From contig RQSC01000002.1 in assembly GCA_013416795.1 (NCBI GenBank), positions 497,067 to 535,276 on the forward strand: 38,210 bases of DNA, given 5' to 3'. Position numbers and translations under genes: made by a program. The notes under the pieces are model-generated. The model worked only from the letters and a program-made list of their open reading frames with translations. It had not been told where the DNA came from and ran no database searches. Source of the stretch: Prasinococcaceae sp. CCMP 1430 (lineage: Eukaryota > Prasinodermophyta > Palmophyllophyceae > Prasinococcales > Prasinococcaceae). Every line of letters starts with the position of its first letter. Position 1 is the first letter of the stretch. Below are positions 20,298-29,750 of this stretch, piece by piece.

Positions 20298-22232
20298 TCA
20301 GAAATTTGAGAAGTTCCCGTAGCCGCCCGACTGCTTGCTCTTCTTCTGCGGCGGCGCAAAGGAGCCGCCCGCGCCCGCTCCTCGACCGGCCGCGGCAGCA
20401 GCGGCGGGAAGGTATTTACCCACGCCGCTGCCGCGCTGGGCCGGCGCCGAAACCTTAGGAACGCCAAGCCAAGACTGGCCATCGTCTAGATCGATCTGCG
20501 TGCGATGAGCTTGTTCGGCCTGCTCGCGCTGCGCGTCGGCGCTCGCTCGCGTCCGCGCCTCCTCTTCTTCCTTGATTTTCTGGTACGGGTCGACGAAAAT
20601 GGTCACCTTCTCGATGGTGACGGGTTGCGTTGGCCTGTCGCCCTCGCCCGTGGGCACCGCCTCGAGGGCGTTGAGCACATCTAGACCGCCCACCACTCGG
20701 CCGAAGACGCTGTGCTTGTTGTCGAGGTGGCGCGCCTGCCGGTACAGCACGAAGAACTGCGACTTGTTGGTGTGCGGCCCCGAGTTGGCCATTGACAGCA
20801 CGCCACGCGCGTCGTGCGCGAGGCGATTGTCGAACTCGTCTTTGAAGGGCTTCCCCCACATGCTCTCGCCGCCACGACCGCTGCCGGTGGGGTCGCCCCC
20901 CTGTATCATGAAGTTGCGGATAGACCGGTGGAAACCAACACCGTCGTAGTAGCCCTTGCGGCAAAGCCCCAGGAAATTCTCGCAGGTGCGCGGCACCAGG
21001 TCGCAGTGCAGCTCCACGTTCAGGTCGCCGTGTGACGTGTGCAGCCGCACGTAGCCCTTTTCCTTGGGCGTCTCCACCTTCCGAACAAGCACCAGCTCCT
21101 GCCCTCCCGCGATGGGCGCCGCGCTCGATGTGAAGCAAGCGCCAGCGGCGCCCGTAGCGCGACGCTTGAGCTCGTATCCCTCCGGCACGTTCATCTCCTC
21201 AAGCCTGGCGGCCTTGGAGGCCTTGGCGCCGCGCTTGTCTAGATGGTCAAGCAATACCGGCTGCGGGCGGTTGGGCCCCCCGTCGCCACTTCCGCCCCCG
21301 AAGACGATGACGTCCTCACCGCGCTGCGCGGCGAGCGCGGCGGCATGCTCCGCTGTGCCGGGAGCATTCCCACCGAGCGCGTTGCGCGCGCGAACACGCC
21401 GGCCTGCAATGACGATCGAATCGTCGTCGCCGTCGACGGCGTCGCGGCCCTCCGCAGCGCGCTTGCGCGCGGCGCGTTCGGCGGCGCGGCGCGTCTCCTT
21501 TGCGCCGCCAATGGTGCCAATGTCCAGGGGGATGGCAGCGGGGCGCTCGCCGCTGGCCGCCAACTTGGCTGCCGCTGCGAGCGCGGCGCGCTGCCGACGC
21601 GGCGGCGGAGGGCGGGCCGCCGCCGCCGCCGCCTCGTCCGTGCCGAGCGCGCCCAGCGCCGCCTTGACGTCGGCGCTCATGCCGCCGGCGTGAACCGTCG
21701 CCCCATTTTGCTGCGCGCCGCCGACGCCCGAGCCGAGCTTCTTGCGCACGTGGTAAAATGTGTCGGGCGCCGGCCGAGCGGCGAGGGGGTCGCGCAGCGT
21801 GATCACGTCGGCGCGCGTGAACTTTTCGTCGCTCAGGAGGTCGCGCAGGTTCTTGGCGCGCAGGTTGAGCTCCTCGACGGCCTTGTAGCTGAAGACGTTG
21901 CCCGTGGTGCGTATGGCGGCGATCTTGGTGTGCTGCGTGAACGCCTCTCCAAGCACCGGGCAGCAGAGCTCGCCACCGGCGTTGCGCGCGTAGGTAAGGC
22001 GCACCAGCTCCTTGACGCGCAGCGGCGCGCCGCTCACCGGGTCGACGCCGTGCGCGCGCACGAACGGCACGGCGTTAGAGAGGTCGTACACTGTGCCGTC
22101 CGCCGGGTTACAGCACGGGTCGCGGAAGGGCTGCAGCGACAGAGCGCAGCAGTCGAACGGCACGCCCGTCGCCGGCGCCGCGTGGTAGGTAGACACGCCG
22201 CCGCCGCCAGCCTTGCCGCCGCCGGACGCCAT
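20298..22232 (-). CDS. PPIL2: U-box cyclophilin PPIL2 (CYC4/Cyp60 family)
   Basis: A nuclear spliceosome-associated peptidyl-prolyl isomerase-like protein with an N-terminal U-box that can act as an E3 ubiquitin ligase. Intronless, 644 aa (human 520). The U-box region (about residues 22-130) contains VPFDCCALSLQPFRDPCCNP, CPVLGEAFTQHTKI, and AIRTTGNVFSYKAVEELNLR with AKNLRDLLSDEKFTRADVITL. An Ala/Arg-rich linker longer than in animals follows. The cyclophilin domain is residues ~392-550, with the catalytic Arg in FHRSIRNFMIQGGDPTG and the block ANSGPHTNKSQFF. The cyclosporin-contact Trp of CypA is His here (ARHLDNKHSVFG), consistent with the family's divergence from CypA. The C-terminus GYGNFSNF matches the conserved PPIL2 end. 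The ATG begins MASGGGKAG. The gene is divergent from GLRX3 and convergent with the ORP gene. Confidence 0.95.
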   Translation of the reverse strand: MASGGGKAGGGGVSTYHAAPATGVPFDCCALSLQPFRDPCCNPADGTVYDLSNAVPFVRAHGVDPVSGAPLRVKELVRLTYARNAGGELCCPVLGEAFTQHTKIAAIRTTGNVFSYKAVEELNLRAKNLRDLLSDEKFTRADVITLRDPLAARPAPDTFYHVRKKLGSGVGGAQQNGATVHAGGMSADVKAALGALGTDEAAAAAARPPPPRRQRAALAAAAKLAASGERPAAIPLDIGTIGGAKETRRAAERAARKRAAEGRDAVDGDDDSIVIAGRRVRARNALGGNAPGTAEHAAALAAQRGEDVIVFGGGSGDGGPNRPQPVLLDHLDKRGAKASKAARLEEMNVPEGYELKRRATGAAGACFTSSAAPIAGGQELVLVRKVETPKEKGYVRLHTSHGDLNVELHCDLVPRTCENFLGLCRKGYYDGVGFHRSIRNFMIQGGDPTGSGRGGESMWGKPFKDEFDNRLAHDARGVLSMANSGPHTNKSQFFVLYRQARHLDNKHSVFGRVVGGLDVLNALEAVPTGEGDRPTQPVTIEKVTIFVDPYQKIKEEEEARTRASADAQREQAEQAHRTQIDLDDGQSWLGVPKVSAPAQRGSGVGKYLPAAAAAAGRGAGAGGSFAPPQKKSKQSGGYGNFSNF

Positions 22233-22363
22233 TGCGCTCTGCGCCCGAGCGTTCCACCCCTCCACCACCACCACCGCCACCCTGCCGCCCGCCCCTCCGC
22301 ACGCCCGCGCGGGCGGGCGGNCACCGCGAGCGCGAGCGCCGGTGCTGCCGCGTGGGCGGCGCG
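22233..22363. promoter_or_regulatory. 131-bp bidirectional promoter region PPIL2 / GLRX3
   Basis: Only 131 bases separate the two divergent start codons. The stretch is Pro-codon-like CCACCACC plus GCGGGCGGGCGG GC-box-like sequence, with no TATA. One ambiguous base (N at 22321) lies in it, so its true length may differ. Confidence 0.55.
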
Positions 22364-23489
22364 ATGGCTCCCGCGCGCGTGGAGGTGGCGTCGGCGGCGG
22401 ACCTCGCGGCACGGCTGGCGGCCGCGCCGGCGGCCGCCGTGCACTTCTGGGCGCAGTGGTGCGAGCCGTGCGGCGCGGTCGACGAGACGCTCGCCGCGCT
22501 CACCGCGGACAGCGGAGACGCGGGCGCACTGCTGCGCGTGGAGGCGGAGGCGCACTCAGAGATCGCCGAGGCGCACGGGGTTGCGGCGGTGCCGTGCGTG
22601 CTCGTGTTCAAGGGCGGTAAGCGAGTGGCCACTATCGAGGGGGTCAACCCACCCGCCCTCGCCGCCGCTGTTGAGGGCGCGTTCGGCGCTGCGCCGCCGG
22701 CGGCCCCTGCCGAGCCAGCCGCCGCTCCCGCGGCGCCTGCAAAGCGTCCTGTGGACGACCTGGCGGGCCTCGTTCGCTCGCACGACGTGATGCTCTTCAT
22801 GAAGGGCAACCCCGACGCGCCACGCTGCGGCTTCTCGCGCAAGGCGGTGGAGCGCCTGCAGGCGACCGGACACAAGTTCGGCACCTTCGACATCCTCGAG
22901 GACGAGGACGTCCGGCAGGAGCTCAAGAAGTTTTCGCAGTGGCCCACCTACCCGCAGCTATACCTCAAGGGCGAGCTGCTCGGCGGCAACGACATCATCC
23001 AGGAGATGGCTGAGAGCGGCGAGCTGCAGAAGACATTTGATGAGGTGCGCATGCTCCTTGCGCCGGTGGCATCGTTCCTGCTCACGCGCCAAGCCGCCCG
23101 CCGCATGCAACCCTGGACCCGGACACGGGCGCGCTGACCCCTGTCATCCCGAACCCTCTCCGCTGCAGGCGCTCAAGCGTCCTGTGGACGACCTGGCGGG
23201 CCTCGTTCGCTCGCACGACGTGATGCTCTTCATGAAGGGCAACCCCGACGCGCCACGCTGCGGCTTCTCGCGCAAGGCGGTGGAGCGCCTGCAGGCGACC
23301 GGACACAAGTTCGGCACCTTCGACATCCTCGAGGACGAGGACGTCCGGCAGGAGCTCAAGAAGTTTTCGCAGTGGCCCACCTACCCGCAGCTATACCTCA
23401 AGGGCGAGCTGCTCGGCGGCAACGACATCATCCAGGAGATGGCTGAGAGCGGCGAGCTGCAGAAGACGTTCGACGAGGCGCTCAAATGA
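22364..23489 (+). CDS. GLRX3: PICOT/GLRX3-type monothiol glutaredoxin (Trx-Grx-Grx)
   Basis: A cytosolic/nuclear [2Fe-2S]-binding protein of iron homeostasis and cytosolic Fe-S trafficking. Exons 22364-23044 and 23169-23489 give 333 aa (human 335). The intron 23045-23168 (124 bp, GTGCGC...CTGCAG) is phase 0. Residues ~1-110 are a thioredoxin fold with motif WCEPC (Cys33, Cys36). An Ala/Pro linker leads to Grx1 (CGFS at ~155) and Grx2 (CGFS at ~258), each with the [14 protein letters not shown] glutathione/Fe-S site and [16 protein letters not shown]. The two Grx repeats are identical in amino acids, which is odd for this family. If the intron is retained, the frame runs to a stop at 23135-23137, giving a Trx-Grx form with an unrelated tail. 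A nested shorter model cannot be ruled out. Confidence 0.92.
22742..23034 (+). repeat. Grx-domain duplication, copy 1
   Basis: 293 bases read identically to 23175-23467, offset 433. It encodes the first glutaredoxin domain from KRPVDD to QKT. The following codons differ only at third positions (ACATTTGATGAG against ACGTTCGACGAG). Confidence 0.93.
23175..23467 (+). repeat. Grx-domain duplication, copy 2
   Basis: Second copy of the 293-base direct repeat, in exon 2 of GLRX3, immediately after the 124-bp intron. No third copy is seen. Confidence 0.93.
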
Positions 23490-23721
23490 GGCGGGCCACG
23501 GGCCATTGTAAAGTGTCAACAATTTTGGGGCTGCGCAGGAGTCTGCGTGTCTCAGAGCTGGAGAGAGGGGTATCAGTGGACCTAGGCTGGCCGCGCGCGT
23601 GGCGTCCCATCGAGTACCATGGTGAGCTTATTAATGGGGGTGGGTTTGGGGGGGAGGCCGCCGCTGCGGGCGCCCTTTGTGACCGGACCACAAGCGCCGC
23701 GCCGGCAGTCGTGGGTAGCAG

Positions 23722-24414
23722 TCAGATGAGCTCAATGTCGCCCGCCTCAACGAGGTGCCCGATCTTGTCGTGCTGCGTGATGCGCCTCATGCCCTGGCCC
23801 ATTTCGACGGGGTCCACACCCTCCTCCAGCTCGACCATGCCCAGGTCCCTGCGGACGTGACACCACACGTGCACGTCGTCCTTGGGGCTAGGCACGAGGT
23901 TCCACTGTCCCTCCCCCCTTCCGTCCTCGCCAACAGTCTCGTAGAGCATATGCCCAAAGTCTCGCGGCAGCGCGTCCAGCACGTTGGCCCCTACCAGCTT
24001 GGAGTGGCTCTCGAGGAGGCCCATGGCGAACGCTCGCTCGGGGTCGCACAAGAGCGGCGCCTCACCGGACTTTTGTCTGCCCAGGTCCTGCATGATGAAG
24101 TGGGCGGTGTACCTCTCGATCTTGCGCAGCCGGCAGCGCATGTACGAGTTGAGCGCAAACTTGTTGCGCTCGACATCCGCGTGCAGCTCGGCGTGGAAGA
24201 AGTTCGCTGCCACGCCCGTCGAACCCTTGGCCTTCCTCTCCGCCTCCTCCTGGTCGCGCACTGTGGCCCGCACGCTCTCAACGAGCTCCTCGTCGTACGG
24301 CAGCAGCCGCGGACAGAACTTTTCGTTGAGCCACGCGCGCTTGACCGCACGTCCCAGCGCCGCGAGCGCGGCGGATGGGTCCGACGGGTCAAGGATGTCG
24401 TCGAGCTGGCTCAT
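23722..24414 (-). CDS. SLD5: GINS complex subunit SLD5
   Basis: SLD5 (GINS4) is one of four subunits of the GINS complex, which with Cdc45 and Mcm2-7 forms the replicative CMG helicase. Intronless, 230 aa (human 223). The N-terminal A-domain has RAWLNEKFCPRLLPYDEELV and the strongly conserved FALNSYMRCRLRKIERYTAH. The C-terminal B-domain contains DDVHVWCHVRRDLGMVELEE and ends HLVEAGDIELI, like the family's GAVQLI end. The start ATG is at 24414 (MSQLDDILDPSDPS). The open frame continues upstream with Ala/Arg-rich codons and no supportable Met. Divergent from NUP160, convergent with GLRX3. Confidence 0.95.
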   Translation of the reverse strand: MSQLDDILDPSDPSAALAALGRAVKRAWLNEKFCPRLLPYDEELVESVRATVRDQEEAERKAKGSTGVAANFFHAELHADVERNKFALNSYMRCRLRKIERYTAHFIMQDLGRQKSGEAPLLCDPERAFAMGLLESHSKLVGANVLDALPRDFGHMLYETVGEDGRGEGQWNLVPSPKDDVHVWCHVRRDLGMVELEEGVDPVEMGQGMRRITQHDKIGHLVEAGDIELI

Positions 24415-25010
24415 GCTCGCCGGCAGGGCGCGGACCGGCAGCGGCCCGGCGCCCCGCGCCCCGCCCCGCCCGAAGCTGCCCGAAGCTGCCCGAAGCTGCA
24501 CGCGCGCGTTCGCGCGCGGTCGCCCGGCCTGCCGCCCTGCAGCCGAGCAGCCGAGCGGCGCAGAGCGAGCGAGCGAGCGAGGAAGCAAGCGCACCTGCCA
24601 CTCAGCGGTCGGGATCTCGCTCTCCCACGCGCGTGGATCACGCCACGGGCAGCGCGCTACCGCGCGGCGGGGCGCCCTGTGGCGCCAGCGCAAGCGCGCG
24701 CGCGCGCGCTCGAAAATCGCCCGATCGGAAGCGGCAGAGTCAAACCCGGATTCGCGCCCGATCGGCTGCAGCTTTTCCCCCGTCTGACCCGCATATTTGG
24801 GATGAATGCATCCGAATACCCCGGGTCATTTCAAATTAGACCCGGTCTCTTCACGCACATTTCCATCTCTGCCATCGCTCATTTGGCGCGCGCATTTTTG
24901 CGCCTTTTTTTTTGCGTGAGCCGGTGCGATTTGATGGATTCGCGAGTGCTTTTTCCCCACGAGTTTTTTATTTTTAGGGCGTGCGCCGCCCGCCGCCTGC
25001 GTGCGATTTG
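24415..25010. promoter_or_regulatory. SLD5 / NUP160 divergent intergenic region
   Basis: Nearly 600 bp between divergent genes. Near SLD5 are three tandem copies of an 11-base GAAGCTGCCC-type unit (about 24470-24502) and a GAGC repeat. The NUP160-proximal half (about 24780-24985) is clearly more AT-rich than its surroundings, with several T runs, and is the likely NUP160 promoter. No gene seen. Confidence 0.5.
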
Positions 25011-28000
25011 ATGGCCTCGATCGTCAACATCAGTGCGCGTTCGGCCTCGTGCCACAGCGTGCGCGCGCAGGCAGGGGGGCGGGCACCACCCCTGGCCGCT
25101 GGGGCGGCGAGGGGAGGGGGGGTGGGATCCCCATCCGCGGCGCTGCGCGAGGGGCGCGGAAAGGGAGGGGAGGACCAGACCGCGCCGCGCAGCGGCGGCG
25201 TTCGCGCGCGCGCGCGCGTGCGCGTGCTCGAAGCAAGCGAAGGCGGCGACAGGGGCGCAGCCGGCGGCGGCGGCTCGCGCGCGGTGTGCTGGCGCGTGCG
25301 CGCGGCGCTGCCGCACGTGATCGAGCTCGTGGAGTGGGCCCTTGGAGGCGCAGCGGAGCGCCCGTCCGCGCTGCGGCTAGCTCTTCCTGGCACCATCCTC
25401 CCCGGTGGCGTCGCGCTCGCGCCATCCCGCTCGCCGGGCGGCACAGTCGTCGCCGTCGCGTGCTCTGACGGTGCCGTGTACGTGCTCTCGCTCGGCGGAG
25501 GCGGCTCGAGCAGCCTAGACGAGGTGCAGCCCGAGTCCGTCGCCCGCATCGACCTGCCAGAACTGCTACACGAGGGCTTTGTTCCCACTGGCGTCGAGCT
25601 TGCAGGCGACACCCTGTGCCTCGGCGCGTACGGCGCCGATCGCGCCGGCGTGCTCTGCGTGCCGTTGGCGGGCGATGCCGTGGGTGCGTATGAGCTGCGT
25701 GGCTCGGCGCTCAACAAGGTGTGGGAGGGCCTGCGATCCTTCGCGCCCCAGAAACTCCTGGGCGCGGAGCCGCGCGTGGTTGCGCTCGCCGCGCGCGCGT
25801 TCGTGGGCGTCGCGCGCCCGCTCGTTCTCGCGCTGCACGAGGACGGCTCGCTGCGAGCGTGGGACGTGTCGGGCAGGCAGGTGGCGTTCACGGCGGCGAT
25901 GGACCCCACGGCGGTGGACCCGGACGTCCACGCCGACGGGCTGTCTCCGGCCGGCATGTGGGTAGACGCGCCGCCCGCCGCAGGCAATGCCTCGGCCATC
26001 GCGGTGGTGCATTACAGCAACGCGTCGGGCGGCGGCGCGCGCGACGTGTCCTTCGCGGTACGCACATCCGCGTCGGGCGGCGCGGTGAAAGGCAGCGCCA
26101 AAGCTGTTGCAGCTCTGCGCGGGGTGTCAGCGGGCGCGGCGGGCACACCGCTTGGCGTCGTTGTCTCGGACGAGAGCTGCTGGATGCTCGTGGAGCTCGC
26201 TGCGACTGGGGGGCACGAGGTGCGCTGTGTGGCCGTCGCGGGGAGCGCCGCGGCGAGGCGTTGCCATCTCCTCGGAGATGACGTCTGCGCGCTGGCGCTG
26301 TCTGGTGATGGAGAAGGTGACGGCGCTGATGACATTGGCTTCGCCGAGCGCATGCTCGACACCCTTGGCGCGACAGATGAGGCCATGGACGGAGATGGCA
26401 GCGTCGACGACGCACTCAAGGTGCAGCGGAACGCGCAGATCGCCGAGGTCTTCCTCGAAGGCCTTCTTTCGCCCGTGACACTGTGCGGGCGAGCGCTGCG
26501 TGCTGCGCTTGGCGGCACTGGCGCGAGCGCGGCAGAGCTTGGTCGCGCCGCCACGCGCGCGGAGCTGCGCGCCATTGTCATCGGAGCTGTGCGCGCCGCC
26601 GCCGCCGGACACCACGCGAGCGGGGGAGGGGCTGCCGCTGCTGAGCTCCACGCGTGGCGCGCACTGTGCCGGCGATATGCACACGAGTGGACGATGCAAC
26701 GTGCGCCATGTGGGCTCGTGGGGCTCGGATGCTACTCGGGAGGAGCGGTGGTAGTGTCCGCCACGGCGGTGTCGGTGTTGCGCCCGCAGGTCTTCCACGA
26801 GACCCTGCGTGACCTCGCGTCCGAAATGGCTGGCAGCGTGATTGCACCACGAGGCATTTCCGCGGGCGGGGCGGGCGCTGGGCGCACAGTCCTGCAGCGC
26901 CCTGCCAGCATGAGTGCTTCGGACTGGCAAGATGTGCAGACGGTGTGCGCGTGCGCTGCGGCAGCAGAAGCCAGCCTCGGCCCTCTGCCGCTCGCGGCGT
27001 TTGCACCGGCGCTCCTACGTGGTGCGGAGACGCCGGATCTTGCATGCGAGTACGCCCGCCTGCTGCTCAGTGGCCAGCTCGGTGGCACCGGCGCTGGCAT
27101 GCGTGTGTCGGGCACTGCCGTGAGCCGCGCGCGCGCGGCTGGCCGGCGGCTCGGCGTGGCGATCGCCGGCAGGCTTGCAGCGCTTCGTGACCCAGCCAGA
27201 GCCGTCGCGCTCGCGCTTAGATGCGCCGAGCTGCCCGTTCCTGCGGCTGGGGAAGACAACGATCAGGGCGCCAAGAGCTTTGTGGAGGCGCACGTCATGG
27301 CGGCGACGGCCGCTCAGGCCGCAGATGCGTCTCTGGCGCTCGGCCGGTCGCTGCTGCTCCTGTCGGCGTACGCGTGCTTGCTGCGCGGCACTCCGGGTGC
27401 GGATGCAGCGCCGGGGGTGACTGCCTCGGCGCGTGCGGCTGCGCTCCCCGAGGCACAGGCGCTTGTGGCGCGCCTGGCGCTCGTGCGCTGGCTGGCCACA
27501 TCGCCGTGCGTCGCACCTCCGGCAGGGAGCCCGGCCTCGCGCATGCTAATGAGCACCAGCGGCAAGCTGGGCGGTGCGACGATGATTTTGCCCCCTACGC
27601 TTGCGGCGCTGCTGGTGCGCGTCGGCCGCGGTGGTGCGGCGCTGCAGCGCACGCCGGCCTGCCGGCCGGGAGACCTACCGAGTGCAGCCATCGTCACTCT
27701 GGCCGTGCTGCGCTGGGGGGCGATGCCATCGGACGTTTCGATGGGGTCACAGTGCGTCGGCATTTCGACAGAGCTGTACGAGCTTGGTCAGGCCGCGGAA
27801 TTGCGTGACTTCATTGGAGCAGCGGTCCGCGTGCTGCCGCCCCCGCGTGGTTCCTGCCTGGGCGGTGGTGGTGAGGCTGCCGCGCTGCACTTCGTGCAGG
27901 GGCTGTGCCATCTCGCCAGCGCTGATGTCGGCGTGGGGCACGAGGCGGCCGCCGCGCGCTGCTTCTTCCGCGCGAGCGCCGCTATCGAATCCATCGACTC

Positions 28001-29750
28001 GGCTGCGGGGAATGTGCAGGGCGGTGCGAATGCCCCTGTCAGCAACGCGCTTGCCCTCGTTGAGCCGCTGCTAGCTGCAGCTGCCGGTGCCCCGATCGAC
28101 TCGCCCATCCCCGCGCTGCGGCGGCTCCAGTACTACGAGGCCTCGCTGCGTCTGTTCGAGCGGCGTGGGGCACAGCGCGGTGCGGCGGCGTTTGCGCGCT
28201 CTGCTGCGGGGGCTGTAGCGGCAGCCGAGCGCGCGGCGGCAGACGCGGGCGATGAGGAAGGCCTGGCGGCGGCGCGTTCCGCTGGCGAGCGCCTGTGGAC
28301 CTCAGCATTTCGGCATGCGTGCGATGTCGGCGAGTGGACGGACGCGTACGTAGCTGCGGCCGCAAACTCCAACCCTGAGCGGGCGGTGGAGTGCGTCCGA
28401 AGGCTCGCCAGCGTCATGGCGGAGGACACTCCTCGCGGCGCGGCTGAGGCGCTGGTTGCGCTGCCGTTTGCGCGACCAGGGCTGGCAGTGGCCGCCGCGG
28501 CTGCGGTGCGGCGGCGTGCAGAGGCGGCAGGCATTGAGGCGTGCCCGCCGCTCTTCGAGCTCGCGTACAAGCTGCTCATCCGGCGCGCGCAACGCCGGCC
28601 AGCCGCAAGTGCCGCGCTGCGCTGCGCTCGCCGCCTGGCGGTGGAGGCGCCTCAGCGCTCCGCCGAGCGCCTGCGGTTCCTCACGCTCGCAATCGATGCG
28701 CTCGAGCAAGTAGAGGAGGGCTTCCAGTGGCTCGATGAGGGCGAGAGCACAGAGCTGGATGATGCAGCGGAGGGCGGCGGAACGATGCGCGTGTCCTTGG
28801 GCGCAACTGCCGCGGGTGGCAGCGAGGATGACGCGATGGATCTGGGCGATCTGGCCGATGGGGCAATCGGTGGCATCGGTGCGATGCAAGCACTGGCGGC
28901 GGTCGTGGCGGGCGCGCCTCAGCCGACGACGCTGCCAGAGCTGCGGCGCGAGCGAGCGCGGGCAGCCGCTGGTGGTGAGGGCGCTGCGGCGCAGGACCTC
29001 GCTGGTGTCGCCGCGGCGCTGGCGCGTGCAGGCGACGTCGACTTGGCCTCGCACGCGGCCAGCGCGCTGCAGGCGCACTCGGAGCGGCCGGCCGCATTGG
29101 AGCGTGTCGCTGAGGAGCTCGCGCGCTCCGCCGTCGTGGCGCAGCTCTCGGGTGACTCAGCGCCCACCGCGCGCATCGCAGAGCGCGCGTGGAGCCGCCT
29201 GCGCGCTTTCCTGCGCTCCTTCGGGACCGCGCCCTTCGCGGCGGCGCTTGCTGCCGCGGCGCTCGAGGCCGTGCTCACGCTCGAGCCTCGCATCGTGGCG
29301 CCCGCGTGGCTCGAGTCGCTCGCGTCGGCCGATGTGGCCTCGCTCGTGCGCGTGCACATGCGCGCAGGGCGCCACGCGGCGGCCGCTCGTGCAGCCGCGG
29401 CCTCGCTGCGCACGTTTGCCGCGAGGACCGATGCGCGCGCGCGCTCGAGGCCGGCTGCGGCGGCATTTCCCTACACCGTCTTCGACGCGGCCCTCGAGGC
29501 AGTGCGCAGCGCGGATGGCAGCGAGAGCGGCGGCGCGCCGCGCGAGGGCAAGGCCGCGCGCGCCTCGGCGGCGACCGAGCTCGAGGCCGCGCTTGCCGAG
29601 CGCCTGCAGACGGCCGCTCGCGACCAGGAGGCGGCGCTCCGCGCGATGGGTGGCGCCTCGCAGCTCGCAGTGATGACGGGCGGCGGCCACTCGCAGCTCG
29701 CTATGGATGCTGCGAGCCCGGCCATGGCGCTCATGCCGGCCGTCGAGTGA
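25011..29750 (+). CDS. NUP160: Nucleoporin NUP160 (NUP120), Y-complex scaffold
   Basis: A structural component of the NUP107-160 (Y) complex that coats the nuclear pore. 1579 aa, intronless as read (human ~1436). After an Ala/Gly/Arg-rich N-terminus (about residues 1-90) comes a beta-propeller (PSRSPGGTVVAVACSDGAVY; LALHEDGSLRAWDVSGRQVA). A helical linker follows (EVFLEGLLSPVTLCGRAL; RALCRRYAHEWTMQRAPCGL), then the long alpha-solenoid. Its most diagnostic blocks are RRLQYYEASLRLFERRGAQR, LWTSAFRHACDVGEWTDAYV, PERAVECVRRLASVMAED and IDALEQVEEGFQWLDEGE, matching the animal NUP160 core. PAWLESLASADVASLVRVHM near the end corresponds to the family's LPxWL-x-AxELLRLYL. Start ATG is at 25011; the Ala/Gly stretch before residue 90 could conceal a short intron or be an extension. 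Confidence 0.85.
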   Translation: MASIVNISARSASCHSVRAQAGGRAPPLAAGAARGGGVGSPSAALREGRGKGGEDQTAPRSGGVRARARVRVLEASEGGDRGAAGGGGSRAVCWRVRAALPHVIELVEWALGGAAERPSALRLALPGTILPGGVALAPSRSPGGTVVAVACSDGAVYVLSLGGGGSSSLDEVQPESVARIDLPELLHEGFVPTGVELAGDTLCLGAYGADRAGVLCVPLAGDAVGAYELRGSALNKVWEGLRSFAPQKLLGAEPRVVALAARAFVGVARPLVLALHEDGSLRAWDVSGRQVAFTAAMDPTAVDPDVHADGLSPAGMWVDAPPAAGNASAIAVVHYSNASGGGARDVSFAVRTSASGGAVKGSAKAVAALRGVSAGAAGTPLGVVVSDESCWMLVELAATGGHEVRCVAVAGSAAARRCHLLGDDVCALALSGDGEGDGADDIGFAERMLDTLGATDEAMDGDGSVDDALKVQRNAQIAEVFLEGLLSPVTLCGRALRAALGGTGASAAELGRAATRAELRAIVIGAVRAAAAGHHASGGGAAAAELHAWRALCRRYAHEWTMQRAPCGLVGLGCYSGGAVVVSATAVSVLRPQVFHETLRDLASEMAGSVIAPRGISAGGAGAGRTVLQRPASMSASDWQDVQTVCACAAAAEASLGPLPLAAFAPALLRGAETPDLACEYARLLLSGQLGGTGAGMRVSGTAVSRARAAGRRLGVAIAGRLAALRDPARAVALALRCAELPVPAAGEDNDQGAKSFVEAHVMAATAAQAADASLALGRSLLLLSAYACLLRGTPGADAAPGVTASARAAALPEAQALVARLALVRWLATSPCVAPPAGSPASRMLMSTSGKLGGATMILPPTLAALLVRVGRGGAALQRTPACRPGDLPSAAIVTLAVLRWGAMPSDVSMGSQCVGISTELYELGQAAELRDFIGAAVRVLPPPRGSCLGGGGEAAALHFVQGLCHLASADVGVGHEAAAARCFFRASAAIESIDSAAGNVQGGANAPVSNALALVEPLLAAAAGAPIDSPIPALRRLQYYEASLRLFERRGAQRGAAAFARSAAGAVAAAERAAADAGDEEGLAAARSAGERLWTSAFRHACDVGEWTDAYVAAAANSNPERAVECVRRLASVMAEDTPRGAAEALVALPFARPGLAVAAAAAVRRRAEAAGIEACPPLFELAYKLLIRRAQRRPAASAALRCARRLAVEAPQRSAERLRFLTLAIDALEQVEEGFQWLDEGESTELDDAAEGGGTMRVSLGATAAGGSEDDAMDLGDLADGAIGGIGAMQALAAVVAGAPQPTTLPELRRERARAAAGGEGAAAQDLAGVAAALARAGDVDLASHAASALQAHSERPAALERVAEELARSAVVAQLSGDSAPTARIAERAWSRLRAFLRSFGTAPFAAALAAAALEAVLTLEPRIVAPAWLESLASADVASLVRVHMRAGRHAAAARAAAASLRTFAARTDARARSRPAAAAFPYTVFDAALEAVRSADGSESGGAPREGKAARASAATELEAALAERLQTAARDQEAALRAMGGASQLAVMTGGGHSQLAMDAASPAMALMPAVE

